From an uncultured Oscillibacter sp. (GTDB taxonomy: Bacteria > Bacillota > Clostridia > Oscillospirales > Oscillospiraceae): a DNA stretch of 64,000 nucleotides. Positions 8,208-16,193 of this stretch are shown here, one piece after another. The position numbers were made by a program, and so were the translations under genes. The stretch lies in contig CAJTKE010000009.1 of NCBI GenBank assembly GCA_910576865.1, forward strand, positions 28,471-92,470, read 5' to 3'. The notes beneath the pieces were generated by a model. It was given only the letters and a program-made list of their open reading frames with translations. It searched no databases and was not told the origin of the DNA. Position 1 is the first letter of the stretch; each line of letters starts with the position of its first letter.

Positions 8208-9412
8208 GCCTCCTCCTTTCCCCGGCGGGGGACCCGCACCGTCACGGTGGTCCCCACGCCCTCCCGGCTGGAGAGGGTCAGCCCATAGGGCGGGCCGAAC
8301 AGCAGCCGCAGCCGCTCGTGGACGGTCACCAGGCCGAAGCCCACCCGCTCCCCGCTGGCAATGGCCCGGTTCAGCTCCTCCAGCCGCGCCGGGGTCATGC
8401 CCGCGCCGTCATCCGTGATCTGGATGAGCGCGTCCGCCTCCTCCCCCAGGGTGATGATGTCCTCCCCCCGGCTGAGGGAGTGGCGGAAGAAGCTGGAGAG
8501 GTTGGAGACCATCTCCACCGCCGCCTGGGGCCGGTCCGCCTCGATGAGCCAGATGATGGTGTCCATGGTGTTGTAGAGAAAATGGGGGTTGATCTGGGCC
8601 TGGAGCAGCGCCAGCTCCGCCTTGCGGAGGCTGGTCTGCTTCTGGGTGATCTCCTGGATCTGGGCGTTGATCCGGGCGATCATCTGCTCCATGCCCTCGC
8701 TGAGGGTCCGAATTTCATAGGTCTCCGACCGGACCGGCTCCCGGACCGTCAGGTCGCCGCCGATGACGTCCTCCGCCCGGCGGCTCAGGTCCACCACCGG
8801 CTGGGCCACGGAGCGGCTCAAGCGGACGCTGTAGCGGGCCAGCAGCGCGATCAGCACGGCGGACAGAAGCGCCACCAGCAGGATCTCCGCCGTGATCTGG
8901 CGGGAAATCTGCTGGAGCAGCAGGTTCAGCCGCACCGACTCGTAATAGAGGTAGTTGTACATGTACTCCTGAATCAGGGCGGTGAGGACGTAGATGTTGT
9001 TTTCCAGCTGCATCTGCCGGCTGTCATAACTTTGCGTCTGCTCAATCTGGTAAATCTTTTCCTCCAGATTCTCGCACAGGTCCAGCACGCTGGTGACGGC
9101 CTGGAGGCTGTCCTTCTGGCTGGTGCTGTCCAGCAGGTCCCTGGCCAGGGCCTGGGCCGCCTGGACCTCCTGAATGGGCAGGCCCTCGGAGTACCGGCTC
9201 TCGATGACGTAGTAATACATCTTGAGGTCGATGTTCTCCTTGAAATCCTGGTTGAACTCCGAGGCCGTGGTCACGTTGTAGAGGAGGTTCTTGTACTGGC
9301 CGTTGTAAACCAGCACCAGGGCCAGCGTCACCGCCAGAACCGCCGCCATGAAGCCGCAGGAGGCCACCACCATGCGGCGCATCCGGCTCTGGATGGAGTC
9401 CCGGCGGCTCAT
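8204..9412 (-). CDS. YesM/LytS-type sensor histidine kinase missing the N-box (internal deletion)
   Basis: The 402-residue product has a membrane span at about 14-37, a helical ectodomain (about 40-170), a second span (about 174-193), a HAMP linker and the His_kinase motif QINPHFLYNTMDTIIW with the phosphoacceptor at about His277. Normally about 70 residues with LQPLVENA (N-box) separate ITLGEE from the D-box. Here ITLGEE (about 320-325) runs straight into ADALIQITDDGAGM (about 326-339). The later G-box-like GFGLVTVHERL and C-terminus are present and in frame. Without the N-box Asn that coordinates Mg-ATP the kinase is probably inactive. The start overlaps the response-regulator stop (ATGA). 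The junction lies near 8430-8440. Confidence 0.83.
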   Translation of the reverse strand: MSRRDSIQSRMRRMVVASCGFMAAVLAVTLALVLVYNGQYKNLLYNVTTASEFNQDFKENIDLKMYYYVIESRYSEGLPIQEVQAAQALARDLLDSTSQKDSLQAVTSVLDLCENLEEKIYQIEQTQSYDSRQMQLENNIYVLTALIQEYMYNYLYYESVRLNLLLQQISRQITAEILLVALLSAVLIALLARYSVRLSRSVAQPVVDLSRRAEDVIGGDLTVREPVRSETYEIRTLSEGMEQMIARINAQIQEITQKQTSLRKAELALLQAQINPHFLYNTMDTIIWLIEADRPQAAVEMVSNLSSFFRHSLSRGEDIITLGEEADALIQITDDGAGMTPARLEELNRAIASGERVGFGLVTVHERLRLLFGPPYGLTLSSREGVGTTVTVRVPRRGKEEA

Positions 9413-10722
9413 GCGCGCCTCCCCCGGTAGTCCCGGGGCGTGCAGCCCTGGGTCTTCTTGAACAGGAAGCTGAAATAGTGGGGGTCCTTGTACCCCACCG
9501 CCGCCGTCACGTTCCGCCCCACCAGGTCCAGGCAGGTCAAAGGCGCGAAGGCCTCCTTCTGCCCCACCCCCAGGGAGGCGGCGAACCGGGCCGCCGTGAA
9601 GCGAAGCGAGAGCATGAGGTACTGGCAAAAGGGCTTGGAGCCCAGGGCCTCCTCCACGCTGTGGATGTACTCGTCCGCAAAGCTGGGAATCTCCTGGGCG
9701 CTGGCGCTCTGCATCACGCCCAGGAGAATCGCCGGGTCCACCTTTCCGGCGTCCAGCTGGTCCAGGTGGCTGTTCCCGCTGCCGGTGCCGGTGAGGAAGC
9801 TGACGGTGTCCGCCGTCAGCACGTGCTGCTGGGGCAGGATGTGCCGGTAGGCCCAGAGGCGGGAGACCTCCTCAAAGCAGGCGGGCAGGGTGCTGAGCCG
9901 CTGGGTGGGGCGGCCGACGGCCACATACCAGCTCTGCTCCGGGGCGCAGGCGGCGTACTGGCTCCGCACCGTCTCCACGCAGCGCCGGGCCAGCTCCTCC
10001 ATCCGGGCGGTCTCGCCCTTGAGGAGCACGGCGTAGGTGGTCAGGTTCCAGCGGAGAAGGACGTATTCCGGGTATTTCAAAAAGTGCTCCAGCAGGGCGT
10101 CCCGGAGGCGGGCCCCGGGCTCGGAGTAGGCCTCCGCCGAGGCGGAGGGCTCCGGCAGGACGGAGAAGAAGGCGATGGTGTAGCACTGGGCCCGGAGGTC
10201 GATGTCCAGCTTCGCCGCCGACTCGTAGATCTCCTGAACGGAGAGCTGGCCGGCCACCACCCGCTCGAAGAAGACCCGGCGGGTGTACTGCTCGTACTCC
10301 TCCGCCTCCCGGTGGAACTGGGCCAGATAGCTCCGGTTGGCCCGCTCCCCCTCGATCTTCTCCTTGAGCTCCGCCAGCACGTCCAGCAGGGCCTTTTTCG
10401 TGATGGGCTTCAGGAGATACTGGTCCACGCCGATGCTGATGGCCTGCCGGGCGTACTCGAAGTCGTCGTAGCCGGAGATGATGATGATTTTGATCTCCGG
10501 GAACTCCCGCCTCACCAGCTCGCTGAGGGCCAGGCCGTCCATGAAGGGCATGCGGATGTCGGTGATGAGCACGTCCGGCTTCACCTGGCGGATCAGGGGC
10601 AGGGCCATCTCCCCGTCCCCGGCCTCCCCGGCGAAGGCATAGCCGTATTGGCTCCAGGGGACGGTGTCCCGCAGAGTCTCCCGGATGATGCTCTCGTCCT
10701 CCACCAGAAATACACGCAGCAT
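9409..10722 (-). CDS. AraC-type response regulator (YesN-like) missing most of its DNA-binding domain
   Basis: The receiver domain is intact (about 1-120; acidic pair at residues 8-9, phosphorylated Asp55 in VLITDIRMPFMDG, Lys in YLLKPI). A YesN-type middle region follows to about residue 405. The chain then jumps from DLVGRNVTAAV to GYKDPHYFSFLFKKTQG, the last helix and signature of the AraC domain. The first helix-turn-helix and linker helix, about 70 residues plus part of the middle domain, are missing in frame. The product is 437 residues against about 530 for the family; the intact relative at 45989-47557 is 522. Specific DNA binding is unlikely. The junction lies near 9490-9500. Confidence 0.83.
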   Translation of the reverse strand: MLRVFLVEDESIIRETLRDTVPWSQYGYAFAGEAGDGEMALPLIRQVKPDVLITDIRMPFMDGLALSELVRREFPEIKIIIISGYDDFEYARQAISIGVDQYLLKPITKKALLDVLAELKEKIEGERANRSYLAQFHREAEEYEQYTRRVFFERVVAGQLSVQEIYESAAKLDIDLRAQCYTIAFFSVLPEPSASAEAYSEPGARLRDALLEHFLKYPEYVLLRWNLTTYAVLLKGETARMEELARRCVETVRSQYAACAPEQSWYVAVGRPTQRLSTLPACFEEVSRLWAYRHILPQQHVLTADTVSFLTGTGSGNSHLDQLDAGKVDPAILLGVMQSASAQEIPSFADEYIHSVEEALGSKPFCQYLMLSLRFTAARFAASLGVGQKEAFAPLTCLDLVGRNVTAAVGYKDPHYFSFLFKKTQGCTPRDYRGRRA

Positions 10723-10773
10723 GATGGCCCCCCCTTCCGCTCCGTGCGGTTTCGGCTGTCCCGCTTCAGGATA

Positions 10774-12975
10774 TCACACGGGCCTCGCCTGTTTCAGATA
10801 CTTCTTCAATTTGCGGGAGACGGTCTGAATGTCAATGGGCTTCGCCAGATGGTCGTTCATGCCGCACGCCAGACACCTCTGGATATCCTCCGAAAACGCG
10901 TCGGCCGTCATGGCGATGATCGGAATATCCGCGTCCGCCCGGTCCAGCGCCCGGATGGCCGCGGTGGTCTCGTATCCGTCCATGACCGGCATCCGCACGT
11001 CCATGATGATCGCGCCGTAGTACCCTGCCGGGGATTCCCTGAATTTCCTCAAACAGATTTCCCCGTTTTCAGCCCAGTCCAGGTCCAGCTCAAGAACGGA
11101 AAGCAGCTCTCTTGCCACTTCCCAGTTGAGCTCGTTATCCTCCGCCAGCAAAACGCGCTTCCCCTTCAGCTCCACATCGCCCGCCGTTTCGGCGCCGCCG
11201 GCAGGCTCCGGGGCCGCGGGCGCGGCCGCCCGGTCCAGATCGAGCACGACATGGAACTCGCTGCCCCGGCCCTGTTCGCTGCGGACGGAGATGGTTCCGC
11301 CCATGGCGTCCACGATGTACTTGCTGATCGCCATGCCCAGCCCGGACCCCTCGGTTTTCCGGACCCGGGTGTTGTCCTCCCGGCTGAAGGACTCGAATAT
11401 GACCTTCTGATACTCCTTGGACATGCCGATGCCCGTGTCGCTGACCAGGAAGTGGGTGCGGACCCGGGAAGCGTCCTCCGGCAGCGGCTCCTGATACACG
11501 CTCATCCGGACGGCGCCCTTCTCCGGGGTGAACTTGACGGCGTTTCCCAGCAGGTTGATCAGCACCTGATTCAGCCGCACGCCGTCGCAGTACACGTTTT
11601 CCGAAAGGATTTCTTGGGCGGACACGCTGAACCGCTGGTTTTTCGCCGCGGCCTGGGGCTGCATGATGTTGACGATGCCGTCCAACGCCTCTCGCAGCGA
11701 CACCGGCTCCACACGCAGCGTGATCTTGCCGCTTTCGATCTTGGATATGTCCAGCACGTCGTTGATCAGCCCCAGGAGATGCTTGCCGGACAGCGCGATC
11801 TTCCCCAGGTAATCCCGAACCTGCCCCGGGTTGTCCGCGTTGTCCAGGGCCAGAGAGGTCATGCCGATGATGGCGTTCATGGGGGTGCGGATATCATGGC
11901 TCATGCTGGACAGGAAGTCCTGCTTCGCCGCGTTGGCCTGCTCCGCCTCCCTCCGGGCCTGCTCCGCGGCCTTCCGGGCCGCGTCCATCTCCGCGTTCAC
12001 CCGCTTCAGCTCCGACACCTGGTTCCGGAACAGCTTCAGGTACTGCAAGAATATGCACAGGAGCATGGCGATCACCGCCAGGGAGGCGGCGTAGACAATG
12101 ATGAGCCACTGGTTCCCCATGCCGGAAATGGCGTTGTCCAGCCTCTCGAAGGGGAGGACCGTCACCAGATACCACTCGCAGTAGGGGAGATTCGTGCAGT
12201 ATATGTGGCGGCGCGATCCGCCGCTTTGCACAACCGTGGAATAATCCTCTCCGGCGCTCATGGCGGCCTTCAGCTGTTCAATGCAGGCGTCCGCGTCCCG
12301 CCCGTCAAAGATATCGCCAAGCCGGTCAAAATAGTTTTCGTGGGCATCCCCCTCGTTTCCGACGACGTAGCTGCCGTCCTTCCGGATCACAAAGGAATAG
12401 CTCAGCGACTTGTCCGAATCCAGGAACAAAACCTCGCCCATGTATCTGGTGGAGAGTCCCACCAGGATGGCGAGGCTGCCGCCGCCGCCGGACATGGGAT
12501 ATTCGCAGGGGACGCCGAACAGGATCACGCCGTCCCCGCCGCTGTCGGAGGCGGAGGCCGCTTTGCGCTCCCCGTCCCGCAGGCTCTTCAAAAAGGGCTC
12601 CGGGTGGTTGAGCGTCACGGGGTCGCCGAAAATCATCTCCATTCCGCCGTCGGGCGAATACAGGGCGGCGCACAGAAAATGCCTTGCCCTCGCGCCGTAT
12701 TCGATCTCCTCCCTCGTTCCGTAACCGGAGCTTCCGTCCCCCTCGGCGATGCGGGCGATGGACTCCGCCATGGTCAGGCGGAGCTCGATGATCGTCTCGA
12801 AGTGCAGCGACACCTGCTCGTTCATGCCCGCCATGTAGGCGGTGCCGATCTCCTCTATCGTATTTTCGCTCATGTTGTGAATGGAGATTCCAAGAAAGGA
12901 AAACACGAAAATCGTGAGACAAAGGATCACCGCGATGCTGATTCTCAGAGAACGCGGCAAAATCTTGTTTTTCAT
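10774..12975 (-). CDS. Hybrid sensor histidine kinase (extracytoplasmic sensor, HisKA, HATPase, REC)
   Basis: This 733-residue protein has a membrane span at about 10-32, an extracellular Cache-like sensor of about 250 residues, and a second span near 290-313. A coiled coil (ARKAAEQARREAEQANAAK) leads to the H-box SSMSHDIRTPMNAI, an ATPase domain (N-box LINLLGNAVKF, GLGMAISKYIV) and a C-terminal receiver with IIMDVRMPVMDG. No HPt is fused, so an external phosphotransfer protein would be needed for a relay. It follows the kinase at 13005-15221 by 29 bases and precedes the response regulator gene by about 50, suggesting one transcript. All motifs are present. Confidence 0.9.
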   Translation of the reverse strand: MKNKILPRSLRISIAVILCLTIFVFSFLGISIHNMSENTIEEIGTAYMAGMNEQVSLHFETIIELRLTMAESIARIAEGDGSSGYGTREEIEYGARARHFLCAALYSPDGGMEMIFGDPVTLNHPEPFLKSLRDGERKAASASDSGGDGVILFGVPCEYPMSGGGGSLAILVGLSTRYMGEVLFLDSDKSLSYSFVIRKDGSYVVGNEGDAHENYFDRLGDIFDGRDADACIEQLKAAMSAGEDYSTVVQSGGSRRHIYCTNLPYCEWYLVTVLPFERLDNAISGMGNQWLIIVYAASLAVIAMLLCIFLQYLKLFRNQVSELKRVNAEMDAARKAAEQARREAEQANAAKQDFLSSMSHDIRTPMNAIIGMTSLALDNADNPGQVRDYLGKIALSGKHLLGLINDVLDISKIESGKITLRVEPVSLREALDGIVNIMQPQAAAKNQRFSVSAQEILSENVYCDGVRLNQVLINLLGNAVKFTPEKGAVRMSVYQEPLPEDASRVRTHFLVSDTGIGMSKEYQKVIFESFSREDNTRVRKTEGSGLGMAISKYIVDAMGGTISVRSEQGRGSEFHVVLDLDRAAAPAAPEPAGGAETAGDVELKGKRVLLAEDNELNWEVARELLSVLELDLDWAENGEICLRKFRESPAGYYGAIIMDVRMPVMDGYETTAAIRALDRADADIPIIAMTADAFSEDIQRCLACGMNDHLAKPIDIQTVSRKLKKYLKQARPV

Positions 12976-13004
12976 ACTTTTTCCATCTCCACAGCTTTCA
13001 GCCC

Positions 13005-15221
13005 TCAGGTCGCCGGTTCATCCCGCGCTTCCAGTCCCTGACGGCCTCTCAGCCTGTTCATGACCTGGAGCATTCTGCGGATGTCCACCGGCTTTGCCAG
13101 ATGCTCGTTCATCCCCGCGTCCTTGGCCAGGGCGATGTCCTCTTCAAAGGCGTTGGCCGACAGGGCTATGATGGGCACGGTCCCGGCGTCCGGCCGCTCC
13201 AGGCCGCGAATGACCCGGGCCGCCTCGTACCCGCTCATGACCGGCATCATCAAATCCATCAGGACGCAGTCAAACGTCCCCGGAGCGGAGGCCTCGAACG
13301 CCTCCACGGCGGCTTTTCCGTCGTTCGCGGTGGCAACCTCCGCCCCCGCCTCTCTGAGGATGTACTCCACGATCTCACAGTTGATCTGGTTGTCCTCCAC
13401 CAGAAGAACCCGCATGCCGGCAACGACGCCCCGCTCGCTCTCCTCCTCGTCCGCGGGCCGGCCGGTCCAGGTCTCGTCCACCCGGACGGGCAGGAGGATC
13501 TGAACCACGCTTCCCCGGCCCGGCTGGCTGTCCACCGTCACCGTTCCTCCCGCCTGGTCCACCAGCTTCTTCACGATGGACATGCCGAGTCCGGCGCCGT
13601 TGTAATCGGTTCTCGCGTCCTGGTGCTCCTGGGTGAAGGGCTCGAAAATGTGCTCCTGGAACTCTTTCCCGATGCCGATTCCGGTATCTTCAACGACAAA
13701 CCGGACGTTTGCCGTCCCCTCATGGAACGCGGTCTCCTCCGCCCGGACAAATACGGAGCCATGCGGCCGGTTGTATTTGAGCGCGTTGTCGATGACGCTC
13801 ATCAGAATCTGCTTGAGGTGAAGCGGATTTCCAATGACCCTTCCGTGCCGCAGGCCGGACGCCTCCAGCTCCAGCCGGACGGCCCGCTCCTCCGCCAGGG
13901 GGGAGAGAACCGTGACGCAGTCCTCCAGCACGGCGTGAAGGTCAAAGGGCTTTTCCACCGCCGACAGCCGGCCGCTGTCCAGCCTGCTCACCTGGAGCAC
14001 ATCATTCACCAGGGACAGCAGGTGCTCCGCCGACACGCGGATCTTCTTCCGGCAGTCCCTCTGCCGCTCCGGGTCGTCCCCGCTGTTTTCCAGAATGGCC
14101 AGCATTCCCAGAATTCCATTGATGGGCGTGCGGAGATCGTGGGACATGTGGGAGAGGAATTCGCTCTTCACCGAATTGGCCTGCCTCACCCGCTCCAGGA
14201 GCTCCATGATGGACTGCTCCTGCTTCTTCCTCGTCAGCATGGTCTCCGTGATGTCCTGGTGGTATCCGATCAGACAGGCGCCCGGCTTTGGGAAGGTCTT
14301 GTCCGTCACGCCGCCGCAGCGGACATAAATTTTGCCCAGCTCCGGATGATTCCAGGGGTAGATCACCTCGGCCCGCCCGGACTTCACGATTTCCTGTACC
14401 GTCTCCCGGACCATCTTCACATAATCCGGCTCAACGCGCTCAAACCAGTGCCGGTAGCACGCCTCCGGCCCGATGCCGTCCGGCACGCCCAGAAGCTCGC
14501 GCATCGTCCGGTCCGCGTACATTCTGGGCCGGCAGCCCTCCTCCAGCTCAATGGTCCAGATGCCGATTCTGGCGCCCTCCAGAATGTCCTCCAGGCTCTG
14601 CCTCCCCTCCAGATAGCTCCGCTTTTGAAGCTCCCGGAACAGATTGCGCCGCTTCAGGGAGGACACGATGAAGTAGGCCGCCGTCTGAAGCATGTTGGAC
14701 GCGTATTCCAGCGACTTCACAGGGGGGTTGTCCACGCCGTAAAAGCCGATGATCCGCTTCCCGTCGTACAGGGGGACCACCACAAGGGAATGGATGCCCT
14801 GCCGCTTCAGGTTCTCGTACTGGAGGGGATCCGCCTCCCGAATGTCCTCCACGTTCTTTATGACAATATGCCCGCCGACGCTGAAATTCCGGTACCAGCT
14901 GGCGCACACCTCCGGGGGGAGGTTCTGAAGGTCCTCCCGTTCCGGCTCCACGCCGTCGGCCACCCACTCATAGGTGTTGTCGTCGCCGCCGGACCGGTTC
15001 TGCTCAAAGATGTAGGTCCGCTCCCCGTTCAGGGCCTTTCCCAGGTGCTCCAGCAGCACTCCCAGCGACTGGTCCGGGGTCTCCTCCAGCAAAGCGACCC
15101 GAAGGCCCTCGTTGATGATGGCCTCCAGATTCTGCACGCTCCGCATGCCGCTGTGCCGCTCGCGGTCCTCAGGCATCGGGGCGCCCTCCCCGGCCAGTAA
15201 ACGTTCCCCAGTGTGATCCAT
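13005..15221 (-). CDS. Hybrid sensor histidine kinase (GAF, PAS, HisKA, HATPase, REC)
   Basis: The 738-residue product lacks membrane spans and should be cytosolic. A GAF-like domain occupies about 30-200 (HSLVVVPLYDGKRIIGFYGVDN) and a PAS segment about 220-350. The H-box LSHMSHDLRTPINGI, an ATPase domain (MSVIDNALKYNRP; GAGLGMSIVKKLV) and a C-terminal receiver (CVLMDLMMPVMSG) follow. The ATG at 15221 is chosen because GGAGG lies eight bases before it; upstream in-frame starts overlap the promoter. No HPt domain is fused. It is first in the leftward run of signalling genes. Confidence 0.88.
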   Translation of the reverse strand: MDHTGERLLAGEGAPMPEDRERHSGMRSVQNLEAIINEGLRVALLEETPDQSLGVLLEHLGKALNGERTYIFEQNRSGGDDNTYEWVADGVEPEREDLQNLPPEVCASWYRNFSVGGHIVIKNVEDIREADPLQYENLKRQGIHSLVVVPLYDGKRIIGFYGVDNPPVKSLEYASNMLQTAAYFIVSSLKRRNLFRELQKRSYLEGRQSLEDILEGARIGIWTIELEEGCRPRMYADRTMRELLGVPDGIGPEACYRHWFERVEPDYVKMVRETVQEIVKSGRAEVIYPWNHPELGKIYVRCGGVTDKTFPKPGACLIGYHQDITETMLTRKKQEQSIMELLERVRQANSVKSEFLSHMSHDLRTPINGILGMLAILENSGDDPERQRDCRKKIRVSAEHLLSLVNDVLQVSRLDSGRLSAVEKPFDLHAVLEDCVTVLSPLAEERAVRLELEASGLRHGRVIGNPLHLKQILMSVIDNALKYNRPHGSVFVRAEETAFHEGTANVRFVVEDTGIGIGKEFQEHIFEPFTQEHQDARTDYNGAGLGMSIVKKLVDQAGGTVTVDSQPGRGSVVQILLPVRVDETWTGRPADEEESERGVVAGMRVLLVEDNQINCEIVEYILREAGAEVATANDGKAAVEAFEASAPGTFDCVLMDLMMPVMSGYEAARVIRGLERPDAGTVPIIALSANAFEEDIALAKDAGMNEHLAKPVDIRRMLQVMNRLRGRQGLEARDEPAT

Positions 15222-15279
15222 TTGCCCGTCCTCCGTTTTCTCCTCACAACTCCGCTGTCCAAGCAAGAAAATCCCTGTC

Positions 15280-15308
15280 ATGATATCACACGCGCCCAAA
15301 TTCGTCAA
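15280..15308 (-). promoter_or_regulatory. Promoter of the hybrid-kinase operon
   Basis: On the minus strand, TTGACG (15308-15303) and TATCAT (15285-15280) have a 17-base spacer. The -10 lies 58 bases upstream of the kinase start at 15221, which supports that start over longer forms. Confidence 0.7.
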
Positions 15309-15725
15309 TGACAGGAAGAAATAATTCCGTGAGGCGGCAAAGGGTCGCCCCGGCGGTCGTCCCTGGCGCAGGTCAGGGCCAGGGCATACCAGTAAGCGGC
15401 CTGGCGGTACCGCTCCCGCCGGAAAAACCAGGCCCCGATCTCACAGCAGGCCTCGGCCCGGGGGCGGTCATATTCGAACGTGCGGAACAGGGCCGCTCTC
15501 GTCAAATCCGGCGTGGTAAGGCGCCATGACCACCGAGACGGCCGGGTCCAGCGTCTCCTTCAGGGCGAGGAACGCCTTCCGGTCCTCCTCCAGCAGCACG
15601 TCGTCCGCGTCCAGCCACATGCGGTAATCCATGGTGGCATGGGAAAAGGACTCGTTCCGGGCGGCGGAAAAATCGTCCCGCCAGGGGAACTCATGGACCT
15701 TGCCGGTGAAGCGGGCGGCGGAGTC
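15300..15725 (-). pseudogene. Glycosyltransferase family 2 remnants
   Basis: Two out-of-frame pieces of one GT2/TPR-type glycosyltransferase are recognisable on the minus strand. The upstream piece (about 15725-15480) encodes RFTGKVHEFPWRDDFSAARN and WLDADDVLLEEDR, the nucleotide-sugar and metal-binding DxDD region, then stops after GFDESG. The second piece (about 15500-15340) encodes FEYDRPRAEACCEIGAWFF and YRQAAYWYALALTCARDDR, a TPR-like C-terminal part, in another frame. The N-terminus, middle and 3' end are gone. At least three deletions are implied, and no mobile element is visible. Confidence 0.75.
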
Positions 15726-15744
15726 CGAAGGAGGCGCTTCCACC

Positions 15745-16080
15745 GTGAATACCGAACCGGGACCGCCCGTGAAGGAACAGCTGGCAAACCCGGACAACTA
15801 CGGAGAGGCGAGAACGGCGGACCAGATCCGGTATCTGGTCATCCACTACACCGGCAACGACGGAGACACGGCGGCGAACAACGCGGCCTACTATCAGAGG
15901 ACCGTGGTGCGGGCCAGCGCCCACTACTTTGTGGACGACACCGACATCTACCGTTCCGTGCCGGAGCTTCGCACGGCCTGGGCCGTAGGCGGAAAGGGTG
16001 GGGCCGGTCCCGACGGTCCCGACGGCCCCGACGGAGCGGAAGGGCCCGCCGTTTTCCCGAACTTGAAAAGAATGTATTGA
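15745..16080 (+). pseudogene. N-acetylmuramoyl-L-alanine amidase fragment (Amidase_2 N-terminus)
   Basis: Reading from a GTG at 15745, with GGAGG at 15730-15734, gives MNTEPGPPVKEQLANPDNYG followed by a peptidoglycan amidase start. YLVIHYTGNDGDTAANNAAYY holds the first zinc-ligand His, and ASAHYFVDDTDIYRSVPE the second His region. Homology ends at AWAVGGK, roughly a third to a half of the way through the domain. The frame then runs into a Gly-Pro-Asp repeat and an unrelated tail ending at 16080. The third zinc ligand and the catalytic Lys region are missing, so no amidase activity is expected. The start may be intact; the 3' part is deleted. Confidence 0.7.
16006..16032 (+). repeat. Three tandem 9-bp repeats
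   Basis: GGTCCCGAC occurs twice, followed by one GGCCCCGAC copy, encoding Gly-Pro-Asp repeats in the amidase-remnant frame. They sit just after the point where amidase homology stops. Confidence 0.7.
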
Positions 16081-16105
16081 AAAAAGGGACGGCGGCGGAT
16101 ATAAT
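16077..16105 (+). promoter_or_regulatory. Promoter of the DHH phosphoesterase gene
   Basis: TTGAAA (16077-16082) and TATAAT (16100-16105) have a 17-base spacer, 88 bases before the DHH gene start. The -35 overlaps the stop codon of the amidase remnant. Confidence 0.75.
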
Positions 16106-16193
16106 AGGAGGCGTCAGCCGCTTTGCCGCCGTGTGACAACGGGACGCGGTTTTGTTTGAGGCGGCTCACAAGTTCACGAGGAGGTACGGTTTG

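Noticed and set aside
16006..16032. Collagen-like or CRISPR-like array
   Set aside because: Only three 9-bp units with no spacers; it is a short tandem repeat inside a remnant.
15745..16080. Prophage lysis module suggested by the amidase
   Set aside because: No holin, tail, terminase or integrase gene is seen nearby; a lone truncated amidase does not make a prophage.
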